This document shows positions 1-12,400 of a stretch of DNA of 64,000 nucleotides, piece after piece. The stretch's first letter is position 1. The number at the start of each line of letters is the position of its first letter. Source of the stretch: Tubulanus polymorphus (taxonomy: Eukaryota > Nemertea > Palaeonemertea > Tubulaniformes > Tubulanidae); contig NC_134027.1 in assembly GCF_964204645.1 (NCBI RefSeq), positions 8,296,485 through 8,360,484 on the forward strand. Reading direction: 5' to 3'. The translations under genes were made by a program, and so were the position numbers. The notes below the pieces were generated by a model. That model ran no database searches. It saw only the letters and a program-made list of their open reading frames with translations, and was not told the DNA's origin.

Positions 1-359
1 TACTTTCAATAGCATTTATCATTAAAAAGATAAATCGTAGGCATTTATTTTCGGGACCGGCTACGGCCAGCTATGCAGCATCAGCAGAACAGACTAAACT
101 GATTCGTATGTCAGTAGCCGTTGTGATAGCGTATACGATATGCGAATTGCCGGGAATAATTGATCGAGTCATCATGATGAACTGGATTGAAAATGATTTA
201 TCAGAAGCTACCGCCATGTATTTCCGAAAAATGTCCATATTATTAACAACCGTAGATTCATGCTTGAATTTTCTCCTCTACTGTTTCGCTAATGATAAGT
301 TCAAACAAAATGCTATTCAGATAATTCAACGTAAAAAGACGTTCGTCAACTTTCGTTAA
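1..359 (+). CDS. Rhodopsin-like GPCR, C-terminal fragment (FMRFamide/peptide-receptor-like)
   Basis: The frame is open from base 3 to a TAA at 357-359, and the gene enters the window already in progress. The visible protein (about 118 residues) holds the end of TM5 and the third intracellular loop, then TM6 (about residues 37-58) with a Cys-x-x-Pro core read as CELP, an extracellular loop, and TM7 with DSCLNFLLYCFAND. The latter matches the family A NSxxNxxxYC pattern with Asp at the first position. A basic helix-8 stretch (DKFKQNAIQIIQRKK) and a short tail follow. Such receptors sit in the plasma membrane and signal through G proteins, often for neuropeptides. No intron is seen, as is common for these receptors. 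The ligand cannot be told from this fragment; FMRFamide-receptor-like is my best guess. It lies about 1 kb before recognisable TBC1D32 exons on the same strand. Confidence 0.8.
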   Translation, partial: LSIAFIIKKINRRHLFSGPATASYAASAEQTKLIRMSVAVVIAYTICELPGIIDRVIMMNWIENDLSEATAMYFRKMSILLTTVDSCLNFLLYCFANDKFKQNAIQIIQRKKTFVNFR

Positions 360-360
360 G

Positions 361-1374
361 TGCGTGTTTAACGTTTTTTTTGCAATGTGTGCTCGTAGTA
401 GCTAGACACTGTAAAGCAACGAGTTTCGCGATTGGTTTACCAGCTTGCGTCGATTGATAATTAAACGAACCAAAGGTAAAACATGGAGTACAAACTTATA
501 ACAATATTCGCTACACGAGCTTCGTACGTGGTTGGAGGAGACGTTGTTGCTGTAGAGTTTGTTAAAGGTTTCGGTGGGATGACTGCTGAGGTGCATGCTC
601 GTAATTCAATGTGTATATAATTTTGTACAAACATGAACACGAAAATAATTTCAAACGTAAGAAAACTCATTTTCTTTATTCTCTCGAAAAAGTGACAAAT
701 AACAATTCATGAACGCATTTTAACACAAATCGGACAAAAATATAAATTCAATGACAAAAGTTGTAAGAATCAGGACAAATAAATTCTAGAATGAATATCT
801 ACGCAGAGGCGCACAATTTTGCAACATCGAAAAATTATATCATTCATATTCACATGTAATATTCTTGTTCTGAACGAATAGGGGAATAAAAAGTACATAT
901 ACGGCCGTTTTCAGTCAATTTTGTGGACACATTTCGTCATTATATAGGTTAAATTTCTTCCCAAAATTCAGTTGATGTATATTGATTGCTGACACCTTTT
1001 CACCCTTCAGCCCAACAGTCCAAGAGAATATGGGTTCTGTCATACTAGGTGTAGTTTTTCAACATTTACATGAAAGGTCTATGCTTTGAAGGTTACATTC
1101 CCTATCAATATTGATTTCTAACACTGTTATGTTCTTTGTGGACTGTTTTTTCACCCTAAAGTGTACGGTTTTGACTGTTCTTCTTGTAACTTGATATTCA
1201 GGTTAGGGGTGGAAGGAGCATGAGCCCCATAGTTTTTGACTTATATTGTTCATCCTGGTTCTAAGTTCACCCAGGTTTGCATATTAATGATGCCGCAAGC
1301 CAGAAAACCTGTTATCATGCTTTGCAGCTATATTTGATGCTGTTATTTTCTGATGATTTTTTGCATCTTTATAG
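361..1374. other. GPCR 3' flank and intron or intergenic DNA before the TBC1D32 exons
   Basis: AT-rich DNA with no recognisable exon. Possible polyadenylation signals AATAAA lie at 778-783 and 885-890 on the plus strand and could serve the GPCR. The right end carries a pyrimidine stretch and an AG acceptor leading into the first recognisable TBC1D32 exon. Since TBC1D32 still lacks about 415 N-terminal residues here, part of this stretch is probably intron. Confidence 0.55.
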
Positions 1375-4300
1375 AACCTGTTGATATTCCTCAGTTTCTT
1401 GTGTGTATGATCAATTTGATCGGGGATAAATTGATTCCTGTCAACTCAACCACACCAGGTATGTAGATTCTTTTTACCAGAATTAGATATACACAGGACT
1501 CTCAAGATGTTCTGCTCATTTCTTTTCTTGTTAATTATTTTGCTAGGTTTAGGTATCTACGATCCTAGGACATTAGTAACCAACATGTTAAAGAAGTTAT
1601 GCGCTTCAGAGCTGAATCTCGGAGTTTGTATCTGTAATGATGAAGTAATGGATGCGCTCCTCGTGCCTATCATACAGTGGTTAGACGATGATACTGTATC
1701 TCATGGTAACGTGGCCTGTGATACGGCGTTATTGCAAATCGCTGATGTCATATCAACAATTGCTGAAAGCAATCAAGGCCGGCAGTTCCTCATGTACGGA
1801 GAAAAACTAGATCATTCGTCAAAGCAAGTATTCAAGTCTCTGATGAGGACAAATTGTTTTAACCTGATGTTTTGTTTTATAAAAATCACTCCCTAAATAT
1901 TCTAGAAATGGTGGAGCTCATGTGATCGCTAGGTTTGCACGGCGTGCGCTTATGAACGATCTGGGAGATGAGGAAACCTGCGGCCCGTCTCAAGCAGTTA
2001 TCGGCGCCTATGTGTATATATGTCGACAGTTGTACAATAATGGTGAAGGTTTACAGTTTCTTTATCAATACAATCTTCATGATGCTATCGCTAAAGCTTG
2101 GAGAGAGGTGAGTCAGAAAGGTCTAACTCTCTGGGAATGTTGTAGCCTTGTCTATATCAAAATCACCATGGATAAAATTCTGAACATTTTAGGCTCTAGG
2201 TGATTTGGAAAGGGGAGGAACACCGACTCCTGGCAAGAATTCAGACTCGGCATCAACTATGAAAGAATCTCACAACGCGTAAGGACAAAGTGCTTCAATT
2301 TACAAATATAAAGCCTGCTCTTTATAACTTACTGAAGTACATGTTTGTATTCACAGGATCATGTGGGAAGACACTCTTCGTGATAATCTGTTGAACTTTG
2401 CTGGAACTACAAAAGGTCTGCTGTTGTTACAATTGTCTGGTGCAATGAATGAATGTGTCTCATACATGTATACTAGATACGCCAAGAAATTACAAGTTAG
2501 TTGCATTCGTTTTGATGGACCGACCTACGGAAATGAACTGTTACAATTACTTATTGATGATTTCAATCTTAGGTGAGCAAATGTGAGAAATTTGGTTATG
2601 GTTACATGTTAACGCAGGTGGCTGCCACTTCTCCTGGCATGGTTGCCTTACAGAATACAGGTAAGGAGGAAAACAAGAGATCTTGTACCCGGTTGTTCTT
2701 ATATGGGAATGTCAATCAGTGGAGTGTAAAGAGTGTAAATGATATATTTTTCTAAACTTTTCAGGATTTATCGAAGCTTTAGTCGGTGATGTATGGACGG
2801 TGTTAGAACATGGTGCCGAAGATTTGCCATTGTCCAGTCCAAAAGTCTGGCCTACTCAACCGATCGATCGTGTTGCTCATAAGCCACTGATAAGCCTTTT
2901 GAACTTGTTGTCCGCTTATCCAGCCGTTTATGAAGCGCTGAAAGATAGAAAACTTCCAGCCAAAGAAAGCTACACATTACGAGAAATTCCTGTTTCTATT
3001 GTGGTAAGATAAACAACATGCATCATCCACCCTGTGCCATACCCTTGAGACCTGTTAGTGCGATACAGCCATTCTTGATGGATTTCACCGATACTTGGTG
3101 TGAGGATTAGGGCCGGGCAGGTTGGACATCCAACCATCTCGAAGCCACCTTATATTTCTCATAAGCAGGCTTGAATGGGTTTCCCGAAAATAGGTGTGAG
3201 GTGGCCGTCTTGAATCTCTTGGCCTGCAATCAGGAATGGTTTTTCTAGAAAATTTTGTGATGGTTGAGACTAATGCTGGACTTAAATCAAGAATTCTTAC
3301 AAATTAAATGAATAATTGAGTAAACTCATTGGTTTTCTATGAAGTATGCAATATGTTACCGGTAACTGTCTTCAATTTCTTACTTATCACTGTCTGCTTA
3401 CCCCAGGGAGACATCGGTGACAATTACCACATTCTAATTTTTACCCCTGTACAATAATATATTTTAGGAGCTGATTGACCGACTCATTGTTGTTGACAGC
3501 CAAGCTAAAGTCCAATCATTATTTGACTATGAACAATCACATACTTTTGGCCTAAGGTAGATATTAAATCTAGTTTGTAGAATAAGAGTCTGGTTTGCTA
3601 TGCACAACTAGTTGTAAGTAAAAGAAATATACAGAATTTAATTTTCTTTTCTTTATATCATTTTCAGGTTATTGAGTGTAATGGTGACTTGTTTAGATAC
3701 GTACCTATTGTTGAATCACCAGTACAAATTACAAAACATGTTGCTGAAATTCCAGTCAGAAAATGTCCGAGAGGGAGAGTACGTGAAATACTAGTGAGAT
3801 GTTTGAATATCATTTACTTTTCAATTTCATAAATACATCAGCCTTATCTATTCAATTTTCAGTCCAGATATTATAATTGATATGTTATCTGTTGAGAGGA
3901 ACTATATATTAGTGAAGACATATCTGATAGGTGGACCAAATGAACGACTCATACCTGCACGAACTCTATCAACGGAAACCTCAACACCATATCCATTCCC
4001 AATGGTGGTCAAGTTACCAATTCCAAGAGATTACTCTCCAAATATTGCTGGACGATCTTCTATGAAACAAGGTGAGTTTATTCACTATACTTCTGTATTT
4101 CTTTTGGCTTTTTATAATGCCAGTCAAGAGTCTCCGCTAAGGTGACCATATGATTTATGAATGATAATCTTATTTTTATTTCTTTTTCGATTTTCATAGA
4201 TAATGAACTCAGTAAATTTTTGTCAGACGGGAAAAAGTCTGAACATAATCAACAATGGATGGAGAAGTGCAGAAAAACCTTTTGTCAACTTTTGACAACA

Positions 4301-5913
4301 AAACCTGAACAGGCTAAAGGAAATAGTAAGTACCTGGTGTACTCTATGCGCATTACTTTTATTGTAACAATGCTATTGCATAGGAGATGGAATATTTTGT
4401 TTTCGGTTTTGCAGTGATCCAAGAGTTATTAGAACAGGTTTTACCATTGCTGACTGAAAGACAAACTGATGTTACATTTCCACAGCAAGAATTTAGTGGT
4501 GAGATGCTAGTGATATTACGATGTTTAGTCATTTCAGACAACTTGAATATTGATAAACTTTTGAATCTTTTGCAGCTAGTGACTCTTCCGTCAAAAATCA
4601 GCGTCTTACACCAATTCAAGAACTAGGAATGGAATTAGCTGTCAGGTTTGTGCAGAGAATATACGCGAGAATACACCTATTAAATAAGAAAAAACAGATT
4701 TCTAAATACCAGTATTTATTCAAAATCAATGCACTTTCATTTTAGATATGGAATCCATTTAAAGCTATTCAGCTCGAGTGCATCAGCCACAGATAAACTG
4801 TCTTTCTTGATGAAAAAAGTAAATTTGTTCTTACAACAGAAACGTCAGAAGAAACTGAAGACTCCACTTAGTATCCTTTGATTCGGTTATCTAGCTTGTG
4901 CTTTCAGTAGCAGATCAACTTGAAAATAACTGTTGAATGACGCTGTGTTGTAACAAAAATGTGAATGTATCTAGCGTGACTGTTATCAAACTAAATTGCA
5001 TTATTCAGATTATCTAAAGGGTAATTACCCTGGAAGTGATTGGTTTGCGTGTTCAGTCTTTCTCATTATGAATGGAGATAGAGATCGTACATGGAAGTTC
5101 CTACATAGATTTTCTTCGCTAGCTGCTTCTGCGTATCTGTGGCCTGCTAGGCTTCATAATTCTGTAAGTAACATTCTCTTAATGATGATAATTCCTGGTA
5201 GCTTATAATTCAAAAATGCATTTTGTCTCATTTCGGTATTCAGGTTCACTTACCAACACCAATGATGAGCAGTGGAATTCCTCCGTTGTTTTCTGTGACT
5301 GGATATAACGTTGAATTGCTGCTTCAGTCAGAAAATCCAATTGTCTACTCTGCCTTTAAAATGTCTGGTTATACGCCCGCTCAAGTAAGTACTTTTGGTA
5401 CTAATTCGACTAAGAAATAAATCGGAATTTTTGCATAAGAAATATTACTGATTTTCAAATGAGAGGAATTTCACTTCTAATTGTTTTCCGTGTTTTCTGA
5501 TTCAGATTTGTCAGCATTGGTTGAGGCAGTGTTTCTGGAACTATCTCGACTGGGTTGATATATGCCACTATATTTCGATATGTTTAGTAATGGGTATCGA
5601 TTACCAGGTATATCTGTGCGTCGCTATTCTCAAACATCTACAGCCTGCCATTATGCAACACATGCAGACACAAGAACTAGTCATCTTCCTAAAAGTAAGC
5701 TGAGCCAAAATTTTTGATTATTGCGATTGAGCAAGTTGGAATGACCATTTTCTCCGATTTCATTGTATGTCTCATACTTGATACTGACTGACTTTTCAGG
5801 AAGAACCTATACGTAACTTTAGAGTGGGACAGTATTTAGAATTCATGCAACAGCTGGAACAAAAATATCGACAATCTGTTTTAAAAGATATGCTTGATGT
5901 TAGCCGACCATGA
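1375..5913 (+). CDS. TBC1D32: TBC1D32 / broad-minded, C-terminal two thirds (18 exons)
   Basis: Exons: 1375-1458, 1547-1823, 1906-2107, 2193-2278, 2357-2495, 2573-2660, 2765-3003, 3468-3556, 3668-3778, 3863-4071, 4200-4325, 4415-4498, 4576-4645, 4746-4870, 5009-5163, 5244-5384, 5506-5694, 5800-5913 (TGA). They join in phase to about 842 residues. The C-terminal TBC-like domain is well kept: [50 protein letters not shown]. The middle contains KGLLLLQ, a YAKKLQ stretch and a SYTLREIP segment also found in vertebrate TBC1D32. The protein acts in ciliogenesis and Hedgehog signalling; its TBC domain is not a typical Rab GAP. The vertebrate protein is about 1,250 residues, so roughly 415 N-terminal residues are not found. 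The intron after 1823 appears to use a GC donor (AA|GCAAGT), because only this keeps frame with the next exon. The gene ends about 570 bp before the DYNC1LI start. Confidence 0.92.
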
Positions 5914-6481
5914 ACTGGAAATATTGTCTTTTTTGCCATTGCGCAAAAAGTCGGAGCCATTAACCATTGCAATGACCAGTGCATCATCATTCTCTTCTAA
6001 TCCGTCCATGGCTACAGTACCTGCTGTTATTTGTTATTTCATTTTCATTCAACTATTGTTGAATTATTTGTCATGTCTATTTCATACCAAATCATATTTG
6101 AGAGGTCATAAAATCATAAAGCTTATAGTTTTTAAATGTAAAATGAATGTTTGCAATGTACATTAAAATATTCAATAAATGAGTAATTTATTATATGTAC
6201 TGAGTGAATGAATTTGTTTTGGTGTTACTGCTATCAATATATAATTTTGATAATCCTCCGAAGAGTTTTTAAAATGTGGATCAATACGAAGCTGAAAGCC
6301 CAATAACTCGCAATAACTCCGGCCCGCGTACTAGCCGTTCACACGTTACGTACCAGTAGGTGCTGCCATCTAAAAGAAGCCCTGTGGAGACCACGTGCTT
6401 TTCCGCAAAAATAAACAACATGACGTAATTGAATGTATGTTCGAGCGTGCGCAGTGAATGACGGAAATTGTCTGATTCAAG
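5914..6481. other. TBC1D32 3' UTR and DYNC1LI promoter region
   Basis: A short tandem-gene spacer. The left part is the 3' UTR of TBC1D32 with an AATAAA at 6174-6179. The right 300 bp (about 6180-6481) must hold the DYNC1LI promoter and 5' UTR. It is locally GC-richer than its surroundings between 6300 and 6481. Confidence 0.6.
6174..6179 (+). terminator. Polyadenylation signal of TBC1D32
   Basis: Canonical AATAAA about 260 bp after the TBC1D32 stop codon, the only good hexamer before the next gene. Confidence 0.6.
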
Positions 6482-6489
6482 ATGGCGCC
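6478..6489 (+). promoter_or_regulatory. YY1-like motif over the DYNC1LI start codon
   Basis: CAAGATGGCGCC overlaps the ATG at 6482. It resembles the CAAGATGGCGGC initiator-proximal element often found around start codons of housekeeping genes and bound by YY1. One base differs from the consensus, so this is a suggestion only. Confidence 0.35.
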
Positions 6490-9400
6490 GATCGGCGACA
6501 GGAGAGACAGGCAGGGCAGTATGGACACTACTAAACAACTTGGCGAAGGCGAAACATTATGGTGAGGGTCTAATTAGATAGATCTATACCCGTTCTAATT
6601 AACCCTGTCCAATTTAAGTGATATGAACGCGTTCTTCTGTCTTAAAAAGTGAATAGTTCCACGTTACGAATGCCACTTCCGCATTCTCAACCCTTTTTTT
6701 CTCTCCACTTCACAATTTTTGACTGACCACGACTAACTCCCCTCTCTCGTAGTCTCGGATCCCTTGAGAAAAATATCTACCCCCTCGTTTATACTCATCT
6801 GACAGGGGCTAAGCCCAACAGAACTGTCCTGTCAATACTAAGAGCATTTCGATGTTGTTGGACACTATTCCAATCCATTCCACAATTTCTTTCAATCGAA
6901 TGATTGTCATCCTACTCTGCCTGGTCTATGCCTGCACTCAAACACACTTGTAACTCATACCCTAAATAGGCCTACTGAATTTCATTTTGATATCTTATTC
7001 ATCAATGAAGACGTTTGTTCCTATTACAAATTGAATTTGAAATTTATCCAACCGTAAAAAATGGAAGAAATGATAACGTCATCTGATCTGGTGATTGATC
7101 GCCACTAAAGGATAATGTTGATACTTCACATCCACTGGATGAGTGAGGATTGATGTCCGATATGAAACCCATCCCTAACTCTTATTCACAGAGAACGCCA
7201 TTGATCCTTTATGATCCATCAACCTCTGGTGTAACATTCGCCCTGCAGATACCCTTTTATGTTGCAGTACAGAGGCCTATGCTGGAGTATGGAAAGTAGT
7301 AAATCTAAGTATATTCGTTGATTTATCGGTGAAGTCTTTCTTTTCAGGGCTGAAATCTTGAGTGAAGTTCAGACAAGTGCCACGAATAAATTACCATCGT
7401 TTAAAAATTTAGTTATCATAGGTAAGTAGTGCATAGAGCATAGCTTCATGCCTACTCAGATGGGAAGCACTTTATTGACAAGCTCCAGTTGATCATAGTC
7501 GGATCGAGTTTCAATTCGGTGTTGTCATTGTTTTTCAAGGTGATAATGATTCCGGCAAAACGAGCTTAGTCGCTAAGTTTCAAGGCAATGAAGACCTAAA
7601 GAAAGGAATGGGCTTAGAATATCATTATCTAGATGTTAAAGATGAAATACGTGATGGTAAGTGTGAAATAATGAGCCTAAACATTTTCCTGACATATCCA
7701 GCTTCGATGACCAAATGTCCGCAGGTTGGACAGAGAACCGGTAACCAAAACAAAAGATTTTAACACGAGGCTGATTTCTTTATTGGGTACAAAGAAGACG
7801 ATAACTTGCAATGCATTTAGGTACATTTGGAAAGAATTCCATTGGTTGGCTTTCAGTGGTGTTTTCGCAGGCACTGAAATATACTTCAGATCATCGAAGA
7901 TCGTGATAATTCATGAGGCGTTATTTCACTGTGTGGCGGAATCCTCTTATTATTTGCACCGAATAATTCAACCCGATGCTTGCCCTATAACAGGTGTATA
8001 TAAACCATGTATATTTAGGATAACAGCTGCAAGAAATAAAACCGGTACAAATCTTGATTGATACATATCGTATTGTTGAAGTAGAAGTGCGTCCTTCTGT
8101 GACTGGTTCCATGGATAACGAGTGACATCATAACAATTTGCACAGCTGGCGCGTTCGTCTCTGGTGTGTGATGTCACAAGTTCACTCTTTCGACGTTTAA
8201 TGTCAAACGATTATCTCTCGCTTGACGCCCAATATATATTCTTCCAATAGAGCGTGGAAGTCGCAAACTTCATGGGAGGGAATGTCATTTTTTAACGCTA
8301 TGATGCGTACATGGAAAGATGATTTATGGAAAAAGTTATTTATCTGAATTTGGTCCAGCCTAGGGAATCTTAGTATATTCTGTTTTAGATATTCAGTCAA
8401 GTACTGGAAAGTTTTTAAAGCCTTTAAAAGTTTTGTAGCTAATTAGTATATTTTCATTCGGCTTCTTCCTTTCTTCTCAAGTGTATAGCTTTTATTGAAT
8501 GATTAAAGAAAAACAAAATCGCCTTAAATTTCAACCAGCTATATCCTCGATAGATCCCAACTATATTTTGTCTTGATGAATTTGATGTTAAATGCGTCTG
8601 CTCCTACAATTCTTACAAATGTGTCACATATGTCGGTTATTGATTCACATCTCAACTAATCGTCGTTGAAAAAAAAGCATTTATGTCATGCGTTGCAGAA
8701 CTACTGCAAGACATGACAGTTCAAGCACATTCGAAAGCATTTTCTGTTTAGAAGGAGTTTTTAAGGAATCAATAAGTCGTAGGAACCCCGAGATAGTTAT
8801 GGCACTATGAAAAGCTATGCATTTACATGAACTTAGAATTTGTGGGGACCTTGTATCTAATACAGGGGTACTCGTTCTGTTACATTTCTGCTGATCTTCC
8901 TGTTTGTAAGTCAGTCACTTTCAGTTTGATGAATAATTTATAAAACTTGTAGGCGTAATAGATCTTTTTATATTTGACTATTCCTTGATATTCATAATGA
9001 ATGAAATGGTGAATCATTGAAAACCATTGTTATTATCTCTAAAACGTCATAATTTATACAGTATCAAGTCTAGTCTGTAAAACTGTCATTATCGATTAAA
9101 TCTGCATTGTTTAATAACTATACTAATCAATATGAGCGTCATTTCTTAACCCAGGCTCGTGAGGATAGCTATGAATTCTGTACACAGGTGTATTTGTACT
9201 CGAGCAGTTTTCAAAAAGCGGGCTACGGCACGCCTTCTAGTAATATAAGACATCTGCATGTATATCTGAATATTCTCACTCAATAATAGGATAGATTCAT
9301 ATTTTATTATAGGTGAAAAAGAATTATAGACAAATGTTTTTTTGAACTCGCTGTTTCAGTTTAGGAGAGTCAACTTCCCGGGTCATATCTTGGAATGACT

Positions 9401-12400
9401 GTATAGAACACAAATATTGTAAAGCCGAAAACCCTTCTCGCGACAAATATTCAGATCATTTGCAACCACCAGATTTTAAAATAGGCCTTTAAGTGTGGTG
9501 AGCAATTTAGAATTTTATCGTTAAACAGTACAGAACCTGCTTAGGTAAGTGGGTACTGGTAACCAGTCTACTAGACTGGTTCAATGTGTTCTCGTTTGGT
9601 GCGCAGTTAAAAGTATGTGTGATTATGTGGTATTATTTGTGCTGTAATTATGGGTTTATTGTTAAGTCGGCGAATAGTCATCAAAATGTAGAACAAAAGG
9701 CATTTTGTATTATTTTCTATTGTTTAATTGGGTAAATTGAATTTTTTTTGCGTACATTTCCGTGTAGTGCCTCAGCTGATGTAGGGTTTCCTTAAAAACT
9801 ATGCTCCGTACCCATTTTCTGTATTAGAATAAGATATCTGTGAATAAACTCTTGGTTTTGTTTTGATATTTTCAGATCAGACGCGACTATCGACTTGGAT
9901 TTTAGACGGCGATCCGCATCACGCGGGACTGCTCAAATATTGTCTCTCCGAGGAGACTTTCGAACATACGTTATTGTTATTAGTAGTTTCTATGAGTCAG
10001 CCGTGGGCCGTAGTGGACGGTTTACGCAGGTGGAGTTCTATATTGCGGGATCATATCGAGTTACTTAGGATAGACCCGATCCGAATGAAAGAACTGGAAC
10101 AAAGTCGTAAGTACTCTCTCGATGTTTCAGCTGAATGTTGTTGATGAATCCGTGGTTGAAATCTGAATCACATCGCGAATATATAGATTTAACAATTGAA
10201 CCTGGCAAATTGGATTGACCTGACATAACATGATATGTAGACATTATCGATTGAAAAGTCTATCCTATATCAAAACAAATGGGTATGAAAGAATATTAAT
10301 TTGCGCATTATGGTTTCTAGTTCAGTGTTCTTAACCAGGAGTTTAACCTATTTTTTTAGATTAGGTAATCGGATATCCATAGTACGAACCAATTTCTATT
10401 TTATCGTATGATCGATACCTCATTGCTTGATACACCAATCACGAATTAACATGTTCAATTATTCCTAGATTTATAAACAGAGATCACACAAAACATTGGA
10501 CCTGGTCCGAGCCAAGTTTTAGCGGAAATGACTCACTTCGTTTTGTTTGAGCATTCATTAGTATCGAATGAGTGGCTTACGTGTGAGCGCGCTCTCTAAT
10601 TAGGCACAGGCCAAATTTGGCTCGGACCGTATCGTCTCTGTATGGTCGTGGCTATAATATCAGGCAATTTTTGGGTATAGTGGCCAAGTAGTTCAAGCTT
10701 TGAAGTACCGCTCCCCTCAATTCAAATTTTCTAATGGTGGCTGAGCATCTTAGAAATAATGCTTTCCGTAGCATGAAACAATTTGGGGATCATCAGGGAT
10801 GTACATCATAGACTAGTTGGTTGTTGTATTATTAGCACTGGTCACGAGCTAGATTAATTGTGTGACATTCATTATAGTGGGACATAATCTGTATGTACCG
10901 TATAAAATTAATGAACACTACTGATCTGTATGATAATGATTGATGTTGTTCACAGCTGTATAAACCCAATTCAGTTTAATGCAATAGTTGGCTTTCAAAT
11001 TATGCTTATCAAAATAATATCAGCTCGCAGTAGCAGCAGTGGATTATGATTCATTGGGAAAGATTTTTCAGATGTTTGCTTGAAAATATATCTACTCAGT
11101 TATCTATAACTGTCAAAATGGTAAAAATGAAATTCATTGCGGCTAGCCATTTTACCACAAGGTCCATACAACTCACTGATTCCTTAAAAACTCTCTATAA
11201 CCAAATGCTTTTAATGGTAGGCCTACTTGAAACCTATTTGATTTGAGCAAAATGCCTTCAATTTCAAGAAATTAAGGCGATTAGAAATTTTTGTCTAGTT
11301 TGTATTTGCCCAGTAGACAATGCCCAAGTCAATGCAGTCTGGACCAGGATATCCTTTTAAACAATTAGGCAGTAACTGAATTAGAAACTGAGTTTTAGTC
11401 ATCTGAAGGATAGAAATTGGCTTAGAAAGCCACCAAGCCTTACCGAGATAAACTATACTAATTTATGAGGAGTCTACTGTAATTGTGACATGAAAGTGAT
11501 TATATATCAAGAGCTCTGATGAAATCGCAGGGGTCCAGAATACAGCTAGATATGTGGGCTGTTAGCTTTCCTGTTAGTCTTGTCTCTGCTGACATGTGGT
11601 TGGTTAGATAAGACTCAGGGAGGTAGGAATGACTGCAGAACTGAGTGCTCTTTCATAGCAACTACAAGTACATGTACTTTGTTATCTCTAACTAGGGCCG
11701 AGAATGTCAAATGTCGTAAAAGAAGTTAATCAAAATGATAAAAAACGAAATGAGGGAAGCCATGAACCAATATTGTGTGTAATTTCTTTCAGTTGTCACA
11801 TATTTCCAAGATTACACAGAACCTAGCGAAGAAAGCAGTCATTCACAGTCACAACGCCGAGAAACGAATCCGTTACATCCGCAGCCATCGTCGACCGATG
11901 ATGATAAAGTCATACTGCCATTAGGAGAAACTACTTTAACGAAAAACCTTGGTATTCCAATTGTAGTCGTAGTTACAAAGGTACGCTTTAACCCTGTCTT
12001 CCATACTATATGCGTGATCTTATCACAGACGGGAGATTCATTTTGATCCTCGGGCGTCCGTGAGACCTTTATTCTCGCACTGTCTGTATCTCTCTGTCTG
12101 CGCTGAAAACCCTGTTTTTCAATGATATGATCTCGAAGATGACCTCATGATTCGGGAAAGGGGTCAAAATTCAAGAAGTTGTCTTGACAAAATTTAGCTA
12201 TTCGCCCAAGGTACAACTTATCCAAAATGCAATGGGAACTAAGGCATGGTAATTTCATGGAGTTCGGGTTTGAGCCAGAGCTGGAGAACCATTGTCGCCT
12301 ATAGCTTATTTATTCATTTTCGTAGATTTTGGTTAGAATAGATTCAGGTTCGATCACCTATCGATTTAATTAAAAGGCTTTTTCCTCTTTTTCAGAGTGA

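Noticed and set aside
3030-3240. Loose direct repeat around GGTGTGAGGATTAGGGCCG and GGTGTGAGGTGGCCG
   Set aside because: Similarity is short and imperfect within a TBC1D32 intron. Not strong enough to call an element.
7726-8061. 111-codon open frame in DYNC1LI intron 3
   Set aside because: No ATG start, no recognisable domain, no splice partners, and it lies within an intron between two clear LIC exons.
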